Of a stretch of 64,000 nt of DNA, positions 1 through 12,911 are shown in pieces. Made by a program: the position numbers and the translations under genes. The notes under the pieces were generated by a model. That model saw only the letters and a list, made by a program, of their open reading frames with translations. It did not search any database and had not been told where the DNA came from. This DNA comes from Mesodorylaimus sp. YZB2_4 (lineage: Eukaryota > Nematoda > Enoplea > Dorylaimida > Dorylaimidae): the NCBI GenBank assembly GCA_030248295.1, contig JASANH010000357.1, positions 62,001 to 126,000 on the forward strand. Reading direction: 5' to 3'. Position 1 is the first letter of the stretch. Every line of letters starts with the position of its first letter.

Positions 1-446
1 AAGTTAATTTTCGTCGCGTGCTCCTAGAAAATGGCTCGTGAATGGGACTTGCCGATCTTCGGTTCGGTGGGCATGTGCTGGCTTGAATGGGATTCTGAGT
101 GCATCTCGATTAGCTAGCCTTGCATATTGCCCACTTTCCTTCCGATTCGTCATCGAAATCGGCGCGATCCCCATTCGTTAGGACGCGCCTAATGAAAAGG
201 GTCTTTGGTATTGGTTTGAATTTTCTTCCGTTTGCAGAGCTTGTTCTTGGACGATCTGCTAATCCGTTCTCCCGCCGCGCAATTTGCATCGGTCTCGTGT
301 GTTAATCGAGCTTTATTATCTCACTATTGGCACATCGGCACTCGGGCGCACAATTTCTTTGTTTCCGGCCATAATTTTGCGAAAGAAAAGCGAAAAAATC
401 TGATCATAAAAGCTTTGTTTGGAAAAATTTTCGTCGATTTCGGGCA
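1..446. other. 5' flank of the mec-8-like gene
   Basis: Upstream sequence including the likely 5' UTR (A-rich around 380-430). No coding content recognised and no upstream gene end seen. Confidence 0.5.
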
Positions 447-3400
447 ATGGACGGCCACAACGGCGATGGAACATTGACGGCTTCGGTGTCTATGGACAGC
501 GTTCATACGGGAGCCGATGATGAGGTGAGGGGAAAACGCTTGTTTGTCTGTATATTGCTTACGAGAAACCAAAAAAGGGGACATTGGGGCTGTGTTTGAA
601 AAGAACCAAGCACTGGCGTGTACGTGTACATTTGGGGAGGGTGTTTTTCTTTGGCCGTCTATGGCCTTACTGTACGGACGTATTGAATAGGAGAGGCCAG
701 CATATCGTTTGAATGTCGTTCCAGTTTTGACTCGATGGGGAGCCTGTGCATCTGACGGAACTGTAGCCTACATGCACAAGCTTGGGCAGATGTCTGTATT
801 GTACGCCATGCCCAGTCCAACATCGCCCGACCGAGGCAGGTTTTTATTAAATAGGAATACGTAGAAAGAACGAGTTTCGCGCTCCGACGACGAGGAGAAT
901 GGGCCCGAATTTGAGAAATGCGTTCGTCTATCTTCGGTGACACATCAACATAGACACAACTGACATTTCTGGCGCACACAAAACTGATCGCGCATGTCGT
1001 ATTTTCGACTCTGCATCACACGTCTCGAACATGAACAGGAAATGCCCATTTTACAAGCTGCAAAAATCATGACCTACGATTCATAAAATAAATATATTCG
1101 GGGCAACTTTAGGTTTGATTCCTTTTAAAAAGAGTAGGCGTAGTTGAGTTGTGAAGTTAGGATAGCATGACGAGCGTGGCCTCAGCTGTTTTATGCTTTA
1201 TCACCGATCCGTTGCGTCTAAATCACGCCCGGCCGAGTGGGCCGTGTTCGAGATGCATCTCGTCGGCTCGTATCGATTGAGCAAATATTTGGAGGTGGGC
1301 GAATGTTTCGCACCTTCCCTCTTTGCTGCAATCTTGTTGCAGTCGAGGGTTGGCTGGTTTCTTTGATATTGAAGGTGTTTGGACAGCCCAACTCCAACTT
1401 TGCTCGACTCGACGAGTGTGCAAAGTAAACTGGGCGACGAGTAGGGTTTACGCAATGCCAGGGGATGCTCGGTCGGACAACGAACTTTGTTGTTCGATTG
1501 GTGTCTTTTGTGTTGTTATTGGCGGGGCCACGCACGCGTCCTCGTCTAATTCCCCTCGGTCAACCCTCTTCCGCAGACCAATTGAGCGGACAAGGTAGCG
1601 AGCAATATGAGCCTAATAAATCACGAGCGCACGGTCGTACCTGGTCAGGATGCGAGGGCTTTTTAACACGATCGTTCATTGTCCCTGCTCAAAAGTTGGA
1701 CTCGGAAAGTATGATTTGAGCAGGTGGGCGGTTACAGTAAGCAAAGCCGTCCATGACGAATGTGGGCTTATTTCGAAGGGCCGGAGCTTATTTTTTCGTC
1801 TCGTCAGCTCGGCCATTTGTGTGATGAGTTCGTTTCAATTTTCATCACGCGGCGCTTGGCAACGTGCGACGAATGTTGGATCTTTTGTTGAGCGTCATCG
1901 GCGAAAGCGCAGAGTAAATTGTGGACACGGAGCGATGCACAAATTGTGCTTGTGCGTGATGCGCTCGTGTCGAAGGCGTAGGAGACGAGCGGTCATTTGT
2001 CTTTTGCCCAACAAGTGAAAGGCTTTTTCGTGTTTGCTCTCGGATTTACCTGTGTCGTCAGCCGTGCTCGCTGACCCTAATCCCACAGAATGTACATAAA
2101 AGAGAGCGGAACTTGGTCTCGGAGGAGCCAGCGGCGACGGCGTTGACTACGGCCATGTATTTAGAAAGCATTATCGCAGCGGGAATCTTTCATCAAAGCG
2201 GGAGGAGGAGCGTGAGCGTGAGAAGGCCAAGAGAGTCGGCCGTTGTAAAAAGAAGAAATTGCAGTGTATGGCGCCTAAGCGATAATGTCTGCTTCATCCT
2301 CAACAGCTCCTCAGATGGAATAGGAAAATCAATGGGGATAAGACGGAGCGCGGCGAAGAAGTAAAAGTAATTTCTGTAAGAGGCTTGACCAAGCGAACGA
2401 TGACGGAGCTGGCCAATGTATTAAGTGTGTGAGAAAGGGATAGGCGTTTAGGTGAGCTAAGCATTCGATCGAAAAACAAAGTGACACGTGTTTTCTATGG
2501 ATTGCACTTTTGTGTCAATGTCATATTTTTGTCTTGATTAATGAGAAAATGTAGGCACCTCGATTAATATGCCAGGCATGTCCGGCGTGAAATTGCTCTG
2601 CTCGTGGGCGATCAGCGGGCGCCCATTCGACTGTCCAATTACGCATTAGCACTTGATGGCACCTACGTGCTTCATACGTAAATTGGCCCATTATGTCGGT
2701 CAGACGTGGAAGTCGAGTTCCGGCGCCAAGGTCGTACATATCGAATAGGATTCTTTGACGTACGTGCTGCCAGTCGACTTTGCTTTTTCATGGCTTAGCC
2801 GAGCTTGTTATTGTCGCTTAACACCTAGTTAGGACGGAGCTAAAGTAGCAGCAAATTGATGTCTAGCGGAGCGGATCAACGTCGAGAACCTGCAAGGAAT
2901 TATCGCCATTTCATTTGGCTCGGGTCTCGCAGGGGGTCGGCTAATAGAGTTGGAACGCGCGGGCGGTATTCCTCGTGTGACTCTTGCTCGAGCGAGGGAA
3001 CGAATCATATCAAACATGAAAACAGTGCAGAGCAGGGAGGGGATGCTCTTGATGGGGCCCAACGTGTCCGAGACCTTGTTTCCTAATTTCCGTGTCCCTT
3101 GTTCGGCCAACTGAGACCTGGCCCGCCATTTCAGGTACGAACATTATTCGTCAGCGGTCTTCCTATGGACGCCAAACCGCGCGAACTATATTTACTATTT
3201 CGAGGCTACAAAGTAAGATTGGAATTTGAGAAGTTGTCATTTTTGACTGACTAACCTAGAATGTATTTTCTATGTAATTTTAGGGATACGAAAGTTCTTT
3301 GCTCAAAGTGACGAAGAAAAACGGGAAATCATCATCGGTGAGACTGGCTGGGCGTTACAGTAGTGTGGGCCTGGGGAGTGCAATTTACTAGACTTGTGTC

Positions 3401-5988
3401 GCATAGGTAGAGTGGCCAAAAATGCGTATTGTTTGCTTTTTGCGAGAAGAGGGTGCCCATTTTGACGCTTTTGTGTAGGCCAAACACTAATGGGGCCGAG
3501 CGAGGAGTGCACTGGCCAAACCTGTTCCCAATATAAACTATCGAGAAAATGGGCTGATTTCACGCCCGTCGACCGTGAGCGGGGGACTGTATCTGGCGGG
3601 GGGTCGTTCCTTGAGGGGCCCTAATTAGTGGCTAATGCGTAAGGCTGTGCCAGACGATCCGCGCTAAGCCGTCTTCATTGGTCTCGTTAGATCGATTTTG
3701 TGCTAGCGAGCAGGTGTGTGTGAGCCGTGCGGACGACCACCCATTGTGAAATCGAGGCCCAACTATTCGAGTAATAGGCGGAGGGTCGAGACACGGTCGG
3801 CCATTTGAGCTGGCCTCGGATAGGGACGTGTTTGTAGGCGATACTGGACGGCTTGTGAGTATTCGAACGCACTTTGTTGCGCGTTAATTATTAACATTAA
3901 TCAATGGAATTGGCAACCCCTCGTCGGAAACCAAGAGATGGCTCGTGTCGATGCGCGCCCTTCAACACATTGGATCGATGGGGTAGAGTGTGTCCAGTGC
4001 GAGGAGATGGGGCGCTGCGGGCCGACGCCATCTTCGATCTTGGTGCGCCGGGGGAAGGAGATTATATGGGTGCATGCGGGATAGGGCCAATTGATTAGTC
4101 GTCGTGACAGGTGGTCGCAGGTGCAATCAAGGCCGAGTGATGTACGGCTTTGTTGATGAGAGCGTGATGGGTGTAGACATTGTGTGCCCAATACATATGT
4201 GAGAGGACACGGTGATCGATGGCCGCAGCCAATCGTAAAACTCGCTGCAACTAATCATCGTTAATGAGCTGTTGAGAGTGGAGTGGCAACGCGGGCTGAG
4301 ATGTGGGGGGGTCGTTGATTGATCTGCTTCGCACTGGTTGACCTAACGTGTCATCGCGTGCAACTGTAGTTGACCGTAGGTGATTCTAGTGTGGGTCGTC
4401 AGGTGTCGGCTTGTATGCTAACTGATCTGTTTCCTTTTTTAGCCCGTCGGGTTCGTCACTTTTCAAAGCCGGGCGCTTGCCGAAATTGCCAAGCAAGACT
4501 TGCAAGTAAGGACGCGTGACTGTCACCGTCGATGAACGACGTTGGCTCAGTGTTGGAGTAGAGGCTTGTTTTGATGAGTGCACAGACACACGGGCACACA
4601 CGTCACTAACTCACAAGACCTGTAAGCTAGTCATGTCCACTCGATGCGAATTTGGCCGTCATCTTTTTTAATAGTGTCACAGAAAATTCCTTCGCTTTTC
4701 CTCTGGCGCCTCTCTATTGCATTAGTTGTAAGATAACGAGCAAATAGAGCGAAGATATTGGAGCGACGTCGTTCGTCGGCGGACGGGTGTTTTGTCCTCC
4801 TGGTCACTAATTGTGTGCTATCATCACCGTATTTTGCAGGGCGTCAAGTTTGACTTGGAATTGCCTCAAACGATACGCCTGGAGTTTGCCAAAAGCAATA
4901 CTAAAGTGAGCAAGCCCAAGCAACAATCACCCCCTGCCGCCGCTTTGCCCACTTTTCTTCACCCGTTCACTGGTCGTAAGTGTTCACCGTGGATTCACGC
5001 CGGCACTCGGCATGCTTCCACTTTTTGTTGTACGCAACAGTTTTGTATATTGGGAGTAGGCCAGCGGGAGACAGGGTCAGAGCACACAACCCGACACCGC
5101 CATCACCACTGTCCGGGTTGAGATGATGCAAGCCAGCACGCTCGTTGGTGACCACCGACAACTCATGTTTCCCTCCTTGTTTCAGCGGAACTGATCACGC
5201 CCTTCTTGCACGCTGGAGGCGCCGAACTGCTTCACCCGTCCGCTTTGGCCACCTACGCCGCCGAATCCGCGGCACCGGCCAATGCCGCATTGCACGCGGC
5301 CTACCCGTTCTTGCAAAGTCTGCAGGCCCTTCCGGTAAGTCAGTGCCCTCGGTGTTGGTTGGTGGCGATGACGACTGTGCTTTGCAGGGCCACGTCCCCA
5401 TCACGTCCTTGACCGGCCACCCGGCAGCTTACTTGACGGCCACCGGATTCCCGGCTTTGATTCAATCGGCCGCCGGAGCCACGCAGGTTGTACCAACTTC
5501 AACGAGCGTAGCGCTGGCTGGTGGCTTGCACGCCAGTATGAACAGCGGGCTGGGGCAGACGATGCCTTGCTCGACTTTGTTCGTGGCCAATTTGGGGCCG
5601 ACGGTTAGTGAACAAGAATTGAGAGAAATATTTGGCAGCTTTCCCGGATTTTGTCGCTTGAGAATGCATAACAAAGGCGGGTCGCCGGTGGCTTTCGTCG
5701 AATACCAAGTAAGCGATGCTAGAATTCCCCTTTTCTTCTTTTGTAAGCTGCCTATTTCAGGATGTTCGCCAAGCGACGCAAGCGATGGCCGGATTGCAAA
5801 ATTTTGTACTGATTTCATCGGATCGAGGCGGAATTCGAATCGAGTACGCGCGACACAAGATGGGCGAGGTAGGGAAGGGCCGTCCGAGACCCGGGTGGCC
5901 TTTACGGGTGTGTGTGTTTCAGCCCACGGCCAAGAAGGACGACAGTGCGAACAATCAGGCGTCGCCGATCACTGTCCAATCGTGTTGA
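447..5988 (+). CDS. mec-8: MEC-8/RBPMS-type two-RRM RNA-binding protein (9 exons)
   Basis: Nuclear RNA-binding protein of the MEC-8/couch potato/RBPMS family; in C. elegans MEC-8 regulates alternative splicing. I read exons 447-524, 3135-3212, 3284-3337, 4443-4505, 4840-4975, 5186-5334, 5388-5708, 5761-5868 and 5923-5988; all phases agree and give 350 residues. RRM1 (about residues 27-105) has RNP2 LFVSGLP and RNP1 PVGFVTF; the typical segment [11 protein letters not shown] follows. An Ala/Pro-rich linker leads to RRM2 (about 247-329) with RNP2 LFVANLG and RNP1-like PVAFVEYQ, ending IEYARHKM. The first ATG used is the one directly upstream of the RRM1 splice. Intron 1 is 2.6 kb (525-3134) and holds nothing else I recognise. 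A 336-codon frame across 5145-6155 is just retained introns. Family assignment is very secure; the exact start is likely. Confidence 0.93.
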
Positions 5989-7302
5989 GTGGAGGAGGCG
6001 AGTTGGAAAACGAGATTATACAATTCGGCTTTAGTGTACTCCTTCAATCATGGTCGGTTCTTGTATTTCTCAATCTAGAAGTGGTTCTTGGCAACAAGTC
6101 CCATGTTCAAGGTGGGTGTCGATCTCTTATTGCTGTGAGGAAACCTGAGCAATAAGTTCTTGTAGGTATGGGGATGAGATGTGTTGTGTAGGTTTATTGA
6201 GAATGCAATGATTCGAAAATTGTCCGAGGTTGTTCTATTTTCATATATGGCTTGGAGACGGATGATTTTGTGATTGTGACTTTAGCATTTTTTGACTACT
6301 TATATTCCGTTGCTTTGTTCAACGGCTGTTGACCAAAATTGATTACGAATCTGTGCGAGTGGAGAAGTTTATATGGCGTTTATAAGTTTTGCAGGTTTTT
6401 TTGTGAATGCGTACTTTGCATATGGGTTGTACTTGAAAAGTATTACTTTGTACTTTCTTACGATAATTCTTTTTTGTGTAAGATTTAGGCAGTGATTGGA
6501 GTGAATGGGAGGCGGGCGTTTGGATCGTGCGACAGCTTTAGCCACATTCCAATGCCGAATGTTTTAATGGAATGTTCTGCGGAGGATGTTTTTGTATATG
6601 CTTATTTTCCTGTGCTTTTTGTCTTTGTGACAATTTGGCGACCGTCCTGGCATTTTCAGTTTGATCCTTATTTGGGGGGGCCGTTGAGTCTTATAGGTAG
6701 GTTCTGTGGATGAAATTGTTTGATGTACGTTTTATGAGTGAGCATATTTAGTTTTGCACTTTGCTTTTGGCTGAGCACGCGTGGTTGTCTCAAGATCACA
6801 TCACTGGTCGTGACGAGGCCTTGACACTGTTCAGTTCGGTCACTGGCACAACTCACTCACCCTTGACACACGTTTGCAGAGAGCCTTAGCCAATGCAAAT
6901 GCTCAACGGGCACCCATCTGGCACACACCCTTTCAGGCACCCGTTTTCTTCTCGGCAAGCGTATCGGTTGAGGTTGTGCCCCTCGTGCTTTACAATGCAT
7001 CCGCCCCGATTGATTGACCAAACAGTCGAGTATTTTATATTTTTACAGGCTGTGTCGAGAATATTTTAGGACTACGGCTTTAACACTGAGTGTCGTGTAC
7101 ATTACAATAATGGTGTCTATTTGAAACCCCCCTACAAACCAGTTGCATATCAGCAGGCCAGTGCAGGCGAACACAAAACTGTGTCAACACACAGGCGATT
7201 AGATCGAACGCAATCACAAGTGGAACATTGACAGGGTTAAAAGGAATACAAATTACATAGACCCACACAAACCCGAACAGCCCGTTTTCGGACAATATCT
7301 GC
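5989..7302. other. Convergent 3' intergenic region, mec-8 / cdc-27
   Basis: Spacer between two genes that end facing each other. It is AT-rich near 6150-6700, consistent with the 3' UTR of the upstream gene. I see no conserved coding frame, no clear AATAAA hexamer close to either stop codon, and no RNA gene. Confidence 0.6.
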
Positions 7303-10300
7303 CTAAGACGAATCGTCGCTGTCCATCGCCTGCATCTCGCTAGCATCCTCCGGATCTGAAAAACCTTTCTTATAGCACGAGTCGGATCCGTGCTGCCACT
7401 CACGATCAGACTCCCACTCACCCATGGCGGCCAATGCTGTGACGGGCTCTTCATCGTACCGCCTATCCCCGACCACAGGATGATGCTGCTCGCCTCGAGG
7501 ATCCAGTTCAGTCGCCCACGAAAAGTTCATCAAAGCCAAGTGCGGCTCTCCCATTTTCTTGTACACCTACGAAACAACTCACTGTATCCCCACGGCCCTA
7601 TCGACCACCCGCACGCAGACCTACCTTGCCGGCCAGAAAATATACCATGGGTTCTTTGGGAGCCAGCTGCTTCAGTTCATTCAATTCCACTAACGCTTCG
7701 TCGTGACGCTCTTGAGCAAAGAGGAGATGAGCTCTGTGATAACGACATAAGGCATTCCGCGGCGACAACGCCAATGCCTCGTCCAACAGTTTCAGCGCGC
7801 CACGCCTGTCTTCCAGTCCTTGTTGTACCTGAAACACCGCAACCTTGCCCTAACTCGCTCCTTTTGAGTCGACTCCCTCGAGTCAGTGCGGCACTCACCA
7901 AGCTTACGTGGCACATCAGCACGGAATTTCGTGGATTGATATCCAACGCCCGCCGCAAGTGAAGTCTGGCCAATCCCAACTTCTCTTGTTTGTAATAAAT
8001 TAAACCAATACCGTACCTGCATAGACACCAGGAGGCATACAAATGTTAGCACAAAACTAAAACAACCACTCTTACCATGCATTGTAATGTCTCGGCTGCA
8101 GACGCAAAGCCGCGCGGAAACATTGAAGAGCTTGCTCGTACGCTTCGATTGCAACGTATTCGTGTCCCAACAGTGTGTACGCGTATGAGAAATCCGGATT
8201 CAGCTAAAAACCAAACTTATCTTCTATTCAGCTAAGCTAAGCCGAAATCCGCCCATACCTGAATAGCGCGCTGGAAAAACTTGATGGCGGTATCGTTATC
8301 TTTTTGCAAACTAAAACAATTGCCAGCGCTACACCAACTCTGAAACAAACAATCGTTAGGAAACACAATGCCCTCAGCAAGCATCCTCAGCTCCATACTT
8401 CGGGCGCAAATCGATGTTGTTCAATAAGCTCTTGCGACAATGCAGACAATTCTGTATCCTTTTGAAGATGCCACAAAGCTGTGCTGTAATATTCCATTCC
8501 TCTGATAAAATAATTGTACACGCGTCTGATTTCCCGAAAGCATTCATCCGCCTGAAATACCAAGTCATATACAGTACACTAACGTATTCGTACCTAACCA
8601 AACCTCCATCGGGTAAACCAGGGATCGACCAGACACTGAATATTTAGCCTATGCGCTGGACAGTACTCTACCAGATGATGCACTTTCCGGTATCCCCCTG
8701 ATCTGGATTGGGCCACACTTTTTCCAGGGATTCATTAAAAATTTTGTACTCTACTGTAGAGCTCTTATAACCAGCTTTCAATCAAAGCCTATAGCTACTC
8801 CTGACTATAGTTTCCCAGATGATCAACCATAGCAAAGTTCAGCGAACATGAGAAAGACTCTTGGCCTTAAAAAATAATAATTTCGCAATTTCTGCTGGAG
8901 GGTCGTTATCATTCTAATCCCGCTGGCTTAGGCCTGGTTAGATCCATCATCCAAAAGTAACTATTTGGGTGCTGTTTGACCTACATAAGCTCAATGCATC
9001 TGATTGCCAATAAGTCCATGGCATGTCGCGACGACGCGAGGAATAAAGAGGGCGAAGAAGTGTAAAGAACAGGACAAAATGACTGTGCACACGTTATAAG
9101 AGGAGAATGTTTTGTGAATAGGCTCTAAGACGGTCGATTGTGTGATTTCAGCAAATATATATCACATCGTTGTACTTTGTCGACTCAACGACATGGCATT
9201 GACTATCGAGTCCATCCGCGATATTTGGGCAAGTGTTTCAGAGAAAATGGGTCCAATTTTTCATAGCCACCCGTGCAAGATTTGGCACACAGCAAAGAAC
9301 AAAAAATACCTTGTGATAATTTGCTTGTTCGAAATATGCCCGCGCCAACGCCAACAATCCAAGAGGCGACGAACGATGGCAGTCCAATAAATTCTGTACT
9401 AAATCGATCACACGATTCGAATCATATCGGCTAAGAGCAGTCTCGATATCTGCGAATTTCCGTAATCCTTCTGAGAAAAAGAAACAAGAAAAATCCGGAT
9501 AGAGAAATAAAAAAGAGAAACAAGAAGTATAGCAGCTTAGCTTACCAAAAACAGGATCATCTTCAACGACAGGATTGTCGCGTTTACCTTGTCCATTGAC
9601 TGGAGGTGTAACCACCGCATCTTTCCCGCCACAAATGTCCTCTTGATTGGCTCGTACTACTTTGTTTACTTCGAGGTTGTTGGTCAGTTTCTCGGTCTCG
9701 ATTTTACGAGAACGATTAGCTCTTTTGACTACAGATATCTTGGCCGCGTTGAGTTTGTCGTTACGAGCCGACGTGATTTCGTTTTCGTTTTCCTATAAAT
9801 AAGGTCTAACGCCCTCGGAAAAGGTGTAAGCTCAACCCAATTTACCTTCACGTTATTTTGAAACAACCTTGTACTTCTACGAGTTGCTATTTTTACTTGA
9901 TTTTGAGTCAAAACGCGTTGACTTTGCTGACGAGTGACAACGCGAGTACCGTTATGATTAGAGTCGACGTGTCCGCGACGAGTCATGTTCTGAAGAACAA
10001 ATGAGGACTGATTAAGAAAAGAAGGATCATAGAACAACTTTACCTTCGTGGGAGCTTTGGGCACTGGTTTAGAGTCAGCGGTCGATAATCCAGGATTAAA
10101 ATACGGCGTTTTGCAATTAGACGAGTTATTGACGTTTTGTTCAGCAGGGGCAGCTGCGTGGGCGGCAACGGGAGGTGTTTCAATTGAAGCTACGAATATT
10201 TCCGGCGTTGATGTACGCGACATACCACCGATACAACCCGATCCAATGGATCGAAATGTCCTTTGAGAGCCCATCGACTAAAACAGAGAATATTACTGTT

Positions 10301-11393
10301 GTCCGCATGAGTGACAGGATTCGCCAAACTCGGAAGTTCAGATTCTAATGCACTCAGAAAACTTACATCACGCAAACTTGGCATCCACTCACGAACAGGT
10401 TTTGTAGACGATCCGACAGCTGGTGATGCGACTGACACCGAGCTAAAATACTGCGCAGCATCGTCGTCTCCACCCAAATTGTGAATCGCCTTGAAAGACT
10501 CCAAAAGAAACGGTAATTTTGACAAAGCTGCACGATGTTCGCTGATGGCTTGAGTAGATCGATTGGTTTTACTAAAACGAACGATGTATGATTCTTTTCT
10601 GTCAAACAGTTTCCGAACCGAAAACTTACCCATAAATTCTTCCAAGCAAAGCGTGAACAAAAGGAGCAGTATGCTCGGATTGCTTTTCCGCTAATTTGTC
10701 AGCAGCAAACGAAGCAGCGAAGAAATTTCCTTCCGTAAGCACTTCCTCTGCTTCGGTCAGCCTATAACCAAATAGAAACGTGCAAGAAGAAAGTCGCCGG
10801 AAAGACCCATGTTAGTCGCTTACTTGTTCAGCTGCTCGCAGCATCTAGCGAACAAGAACCTAGTCTCCGCCGTACGCGTACCGAAACTCTTCAGAAATTG
10901 ATACGTAGATGTGAACTGACCACTACGAAAATACGAAGTAGCCAACAAAAATGCGGCATGATCCGTTTTCTCTGAAAAATTGTTCAATTTTTCTAATGGC
11001 ATCCCCATCATTTAAGCACACGTGGAAATTTCTTAGCTCTGGCGGAGCAACTGTCGTAAGGCAGCCCAGTGAAGAAGATAGCAGTACATATATGGGAAGA
11101 ATTATGATAGCTATTTCGAGCTCCGGAAAATGATAAGTAGGCCTAGTTATATGTACAGTATATGTGCCAACCTCCACATACTGTGCCACGGTCAACGGTA
11201 GCATATATGCTGGTGCAGATTCAATTCTTACTTTCAGAGAAATTCAGTTCAGCTAGAACAATGGCATCTTCATATGCGTAGTAATCCCAACAGGAGCGAA
11301 TCAAGTTCTAAAAACCATTTTTCAATTTTGTCACCGAAATAGCTTGCACAGTAAAAGCTTCTGACATACCTCAGTCGCTCCCATAAATGACAT
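7303..11393 (-). CDS. CDC27: APC/C subunit 3, CDC27 (15 exons)
   Basis: TPR scaffold subunit of the anaphase-promoting complex, which binds co-activator tails and substrates for ubiquitination in mitosis. Exons in coding order: 11370-11393, 11232-11307, 10824-10971, 10630-10761, 10367-10571, 10044-10277, 9846-9989, 9546-9792, 9310-9470, 8399-8551, 8259-8339, 8076-8203, 7908-8016, 7625-7828, 7303-7566; phases all fit, giving 769 residues (human is 824). The N-terminal TPRs show LLATSYFRSGQF, the middle is a Ser/Thr/Asn-rich low-complexity linker, and the C-terminal TPR superhelix is highly conserved (GMEYYSTALWHLQKD, YAYTLLGHEY, GLIYYKQEKLGLA, HLALMNFSWA) followed by an acidic tail ending DSDDSS. 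The first exon encodes only 8 residues. The start codon lies 332 bp from the divergent antizyme start. Confidence 0.95.
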
Positions 11394-11725
11394 TGCACCA
11401 AAGCAAAATTTATGGACACAACATATAAGATCACAGCTCTAAATTTTAAATCCTAAATTTCTTGACCTGGCCCGTCTCACGGTTTGTTTTGTTTTTTTTT
11501 GTCCGCCAACGCCATGGCCGCGCACACAGCAGAGCACCATCAACTTGTCATAAGCAGTCGAATGATGTCACTCGCACGCGATTGGTCGCCGTCGCCGGAG
11601 AATTGGCAAGGAGTGGATCGATAGGGTGGCATATAAGCAACTGCTGAACCACTTGCCACTCATTGTATGCGTTGTTCCTCTCCGGAGGAAATCGGCGAGA
11701 CGGCGACGATATCAAGTAATCGACT
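11394..11725. promoter_or_regulatory. Shared divergent promoter region, CDC27 / antizyme
   Basis: Only 332 bp separate the CDC27 start codon (minus strand) from the antizyme start codon (plus strand), so this segment must carry both 5' UTRs and both promoters. A CATATAAG stretch at about 11630-11637 could be a TATA-like element for antizyme; this is inference. An in-frame stop (TAA at 11717-11719) just before the antizyme ATG fixes that start. Confidence 0.6.
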
Positions 11726-12911
11726 ATGATGGACTCTACAACCAACGATATGACGTAAGTTTTTAAACTACCTAATTCTCGAAAACTAGAACATATGAAT
11801 GGTTTCAGCCTAAGCAAACAGTACTCGATCCACCTCGAGCCAGGACCCACGTACTGCTCCTGATGTGCCCCACGCCGCCAATCTTTACACTTTAACCAAG
11901 TGCACAGAGGGCAGCGGTGTGGGGTTCAAAAAAGAGCCCCCTGTGTTGTCTGAGGCTAGCATCGCGGAGTTAACGGTAAGTGTTTTTATTAATTTTCCCG
12001 CTATAGTACCTACTTCTATTCGTTTTTGGGTGTGGCCATTTTAAGGGTTCTTGTACTCCTGGCCTAGTTTCGAGCTGCCTTGAGGACTGATGTCCTCTGG
12101 GTCACAATTTCTAGATCACTGTAAAAAGAATACATATGGAAGCCATTCCAAGTTTTTTCTAAGCGGTTCTTTATTTCGTCAACTGGGTAAAACTTCCGTA
12201 TTGCGCACGTCTTGATAGGTACTGTAACTCCCCTCCAATGTTCCATTCCACCACCCGTCCGTCCGTTTGTCTGAAAAACCGTCTCTGACGTGTTGTCACG
12301 TTCGGTTTTTAGGATTCTGAACTTGCGCTCGGTGGTGAAATCGGCATCGAGTTCGTATTTGATGTGGCCGATGATTTTGATGTACGTTGGGAAGCCACCA
12401 TGTATCCGGAAGGCCGTTTGTTAGTACACGTTCCGACTGCAGCGTTACCGGAAGGATCGAAAGAAAGGTAAGCGCACGTGTACCCGCACAGTGGCAGGAA
12501 CACCTTCGTTCGTACGTCTTATGTCATCATCGTTCACGGCTTGTCTGACATTTACCAAACTAATGGGTTTTCTCTTTCGCGGGCTAACCTAATAGAGACA
12601 GAGTCCCTTTGCCCCGTTTTTCCATTACCCACGTTTCCGCCCGTAGTTTTTCAAACTTTTTTCAGCTGATTAAACACGACTTCCTGACGCCTAACTGAAC
12701 AGGTTCTTTTTTCAGCTTCGTACGCTTGTTGGAATTTGCGGAGGAAGATCTTGGATGTCGGTCCGTGTACGTTCAGTTCGGCAAGCATCGATCGGATCGG
12801 GCTCACCTCGTGCGCACGTTCATGTATTTCGGTTTCGCGATGCTACCCCCAGATATTACACCACTCCCGACGGATCCGGAAAGTATAACTATGATTTATC
12901 GTATCGATTAG
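11726..12911 (+). CDS. OAZ: Ornithine decarboxylase antizyme, needs +1 ribosomal frameshift (4 exons)
   Basis: Antizyme binds ornithine decarboxylase, blocks its dimerisation, sends it to the proteasome without ubiquitin and limits polyamine uptake. Exons: 11726-11754, 11809-11975, 12313-12467, 12716-12911. ORF1 starts at the first of two adjacent ATGs, preceded in frame by TAA, and codes for 27 residues to TGA at 11861-11863. Reading continues only if the ribosome skips T11861; frame +1 then runs 38 codons to the splice at 11975 and on to TGA/TAG at 12911, about 181 residues in all. The C-terminal antizyme fold is clear: VPTAALPEGSKES, FVRLLEFAEEDLG, HLVRTFMYFGF. The first intron lies between the start codon and the shift site. 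Expression should be autoregulated by polyamines, as in all known antizymes; that is established for the family, not shown here. Confidence 0.95.
11858..11863 (+). promoter_or_regulatory. +1 programmed frameshift site UCC-UGA
   Basis: The context TAC TGC TCC TGA T matches the canonical antizyme shift site, in which the ribosome reads TCC (Ser) and then slips to GAT in the +1 frame. The frame-0 stop is TGA at 11861-11863. Both flanking frames are antizyme coding sequence, so the shift is required rather than optional. Confidence 0.95.
11868..11924 (+). promoter_or_regulatory. Predicted frameshift-stimulating RNA stem
   Basis: Bases 11868-11878 pair with 11914-11924 as an 11-bp stem with ten Watson-Crick pairs and one G-U (11874/11918). 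It begins 4 nt after the frame-0 TGA, the spacing expected of a 3' stimulator. The 35-nt loop contains a second 5-bp hairpin (11888-11892 with 11898-11902). I see the pairing directly; its role is inferred. Confidence 0.65.

Noticed and set aside
5145-6155. 336-codon plus-strand open frame
   Set aside because: It crosses four mec-8 introns; only parts in other frames match the RRM family. The spliced model explains it.
7390-7962. 190-codon plus-strand frame
   Set aside because: Antisense to CDC27 exons 13-15 and their introns; no family content.
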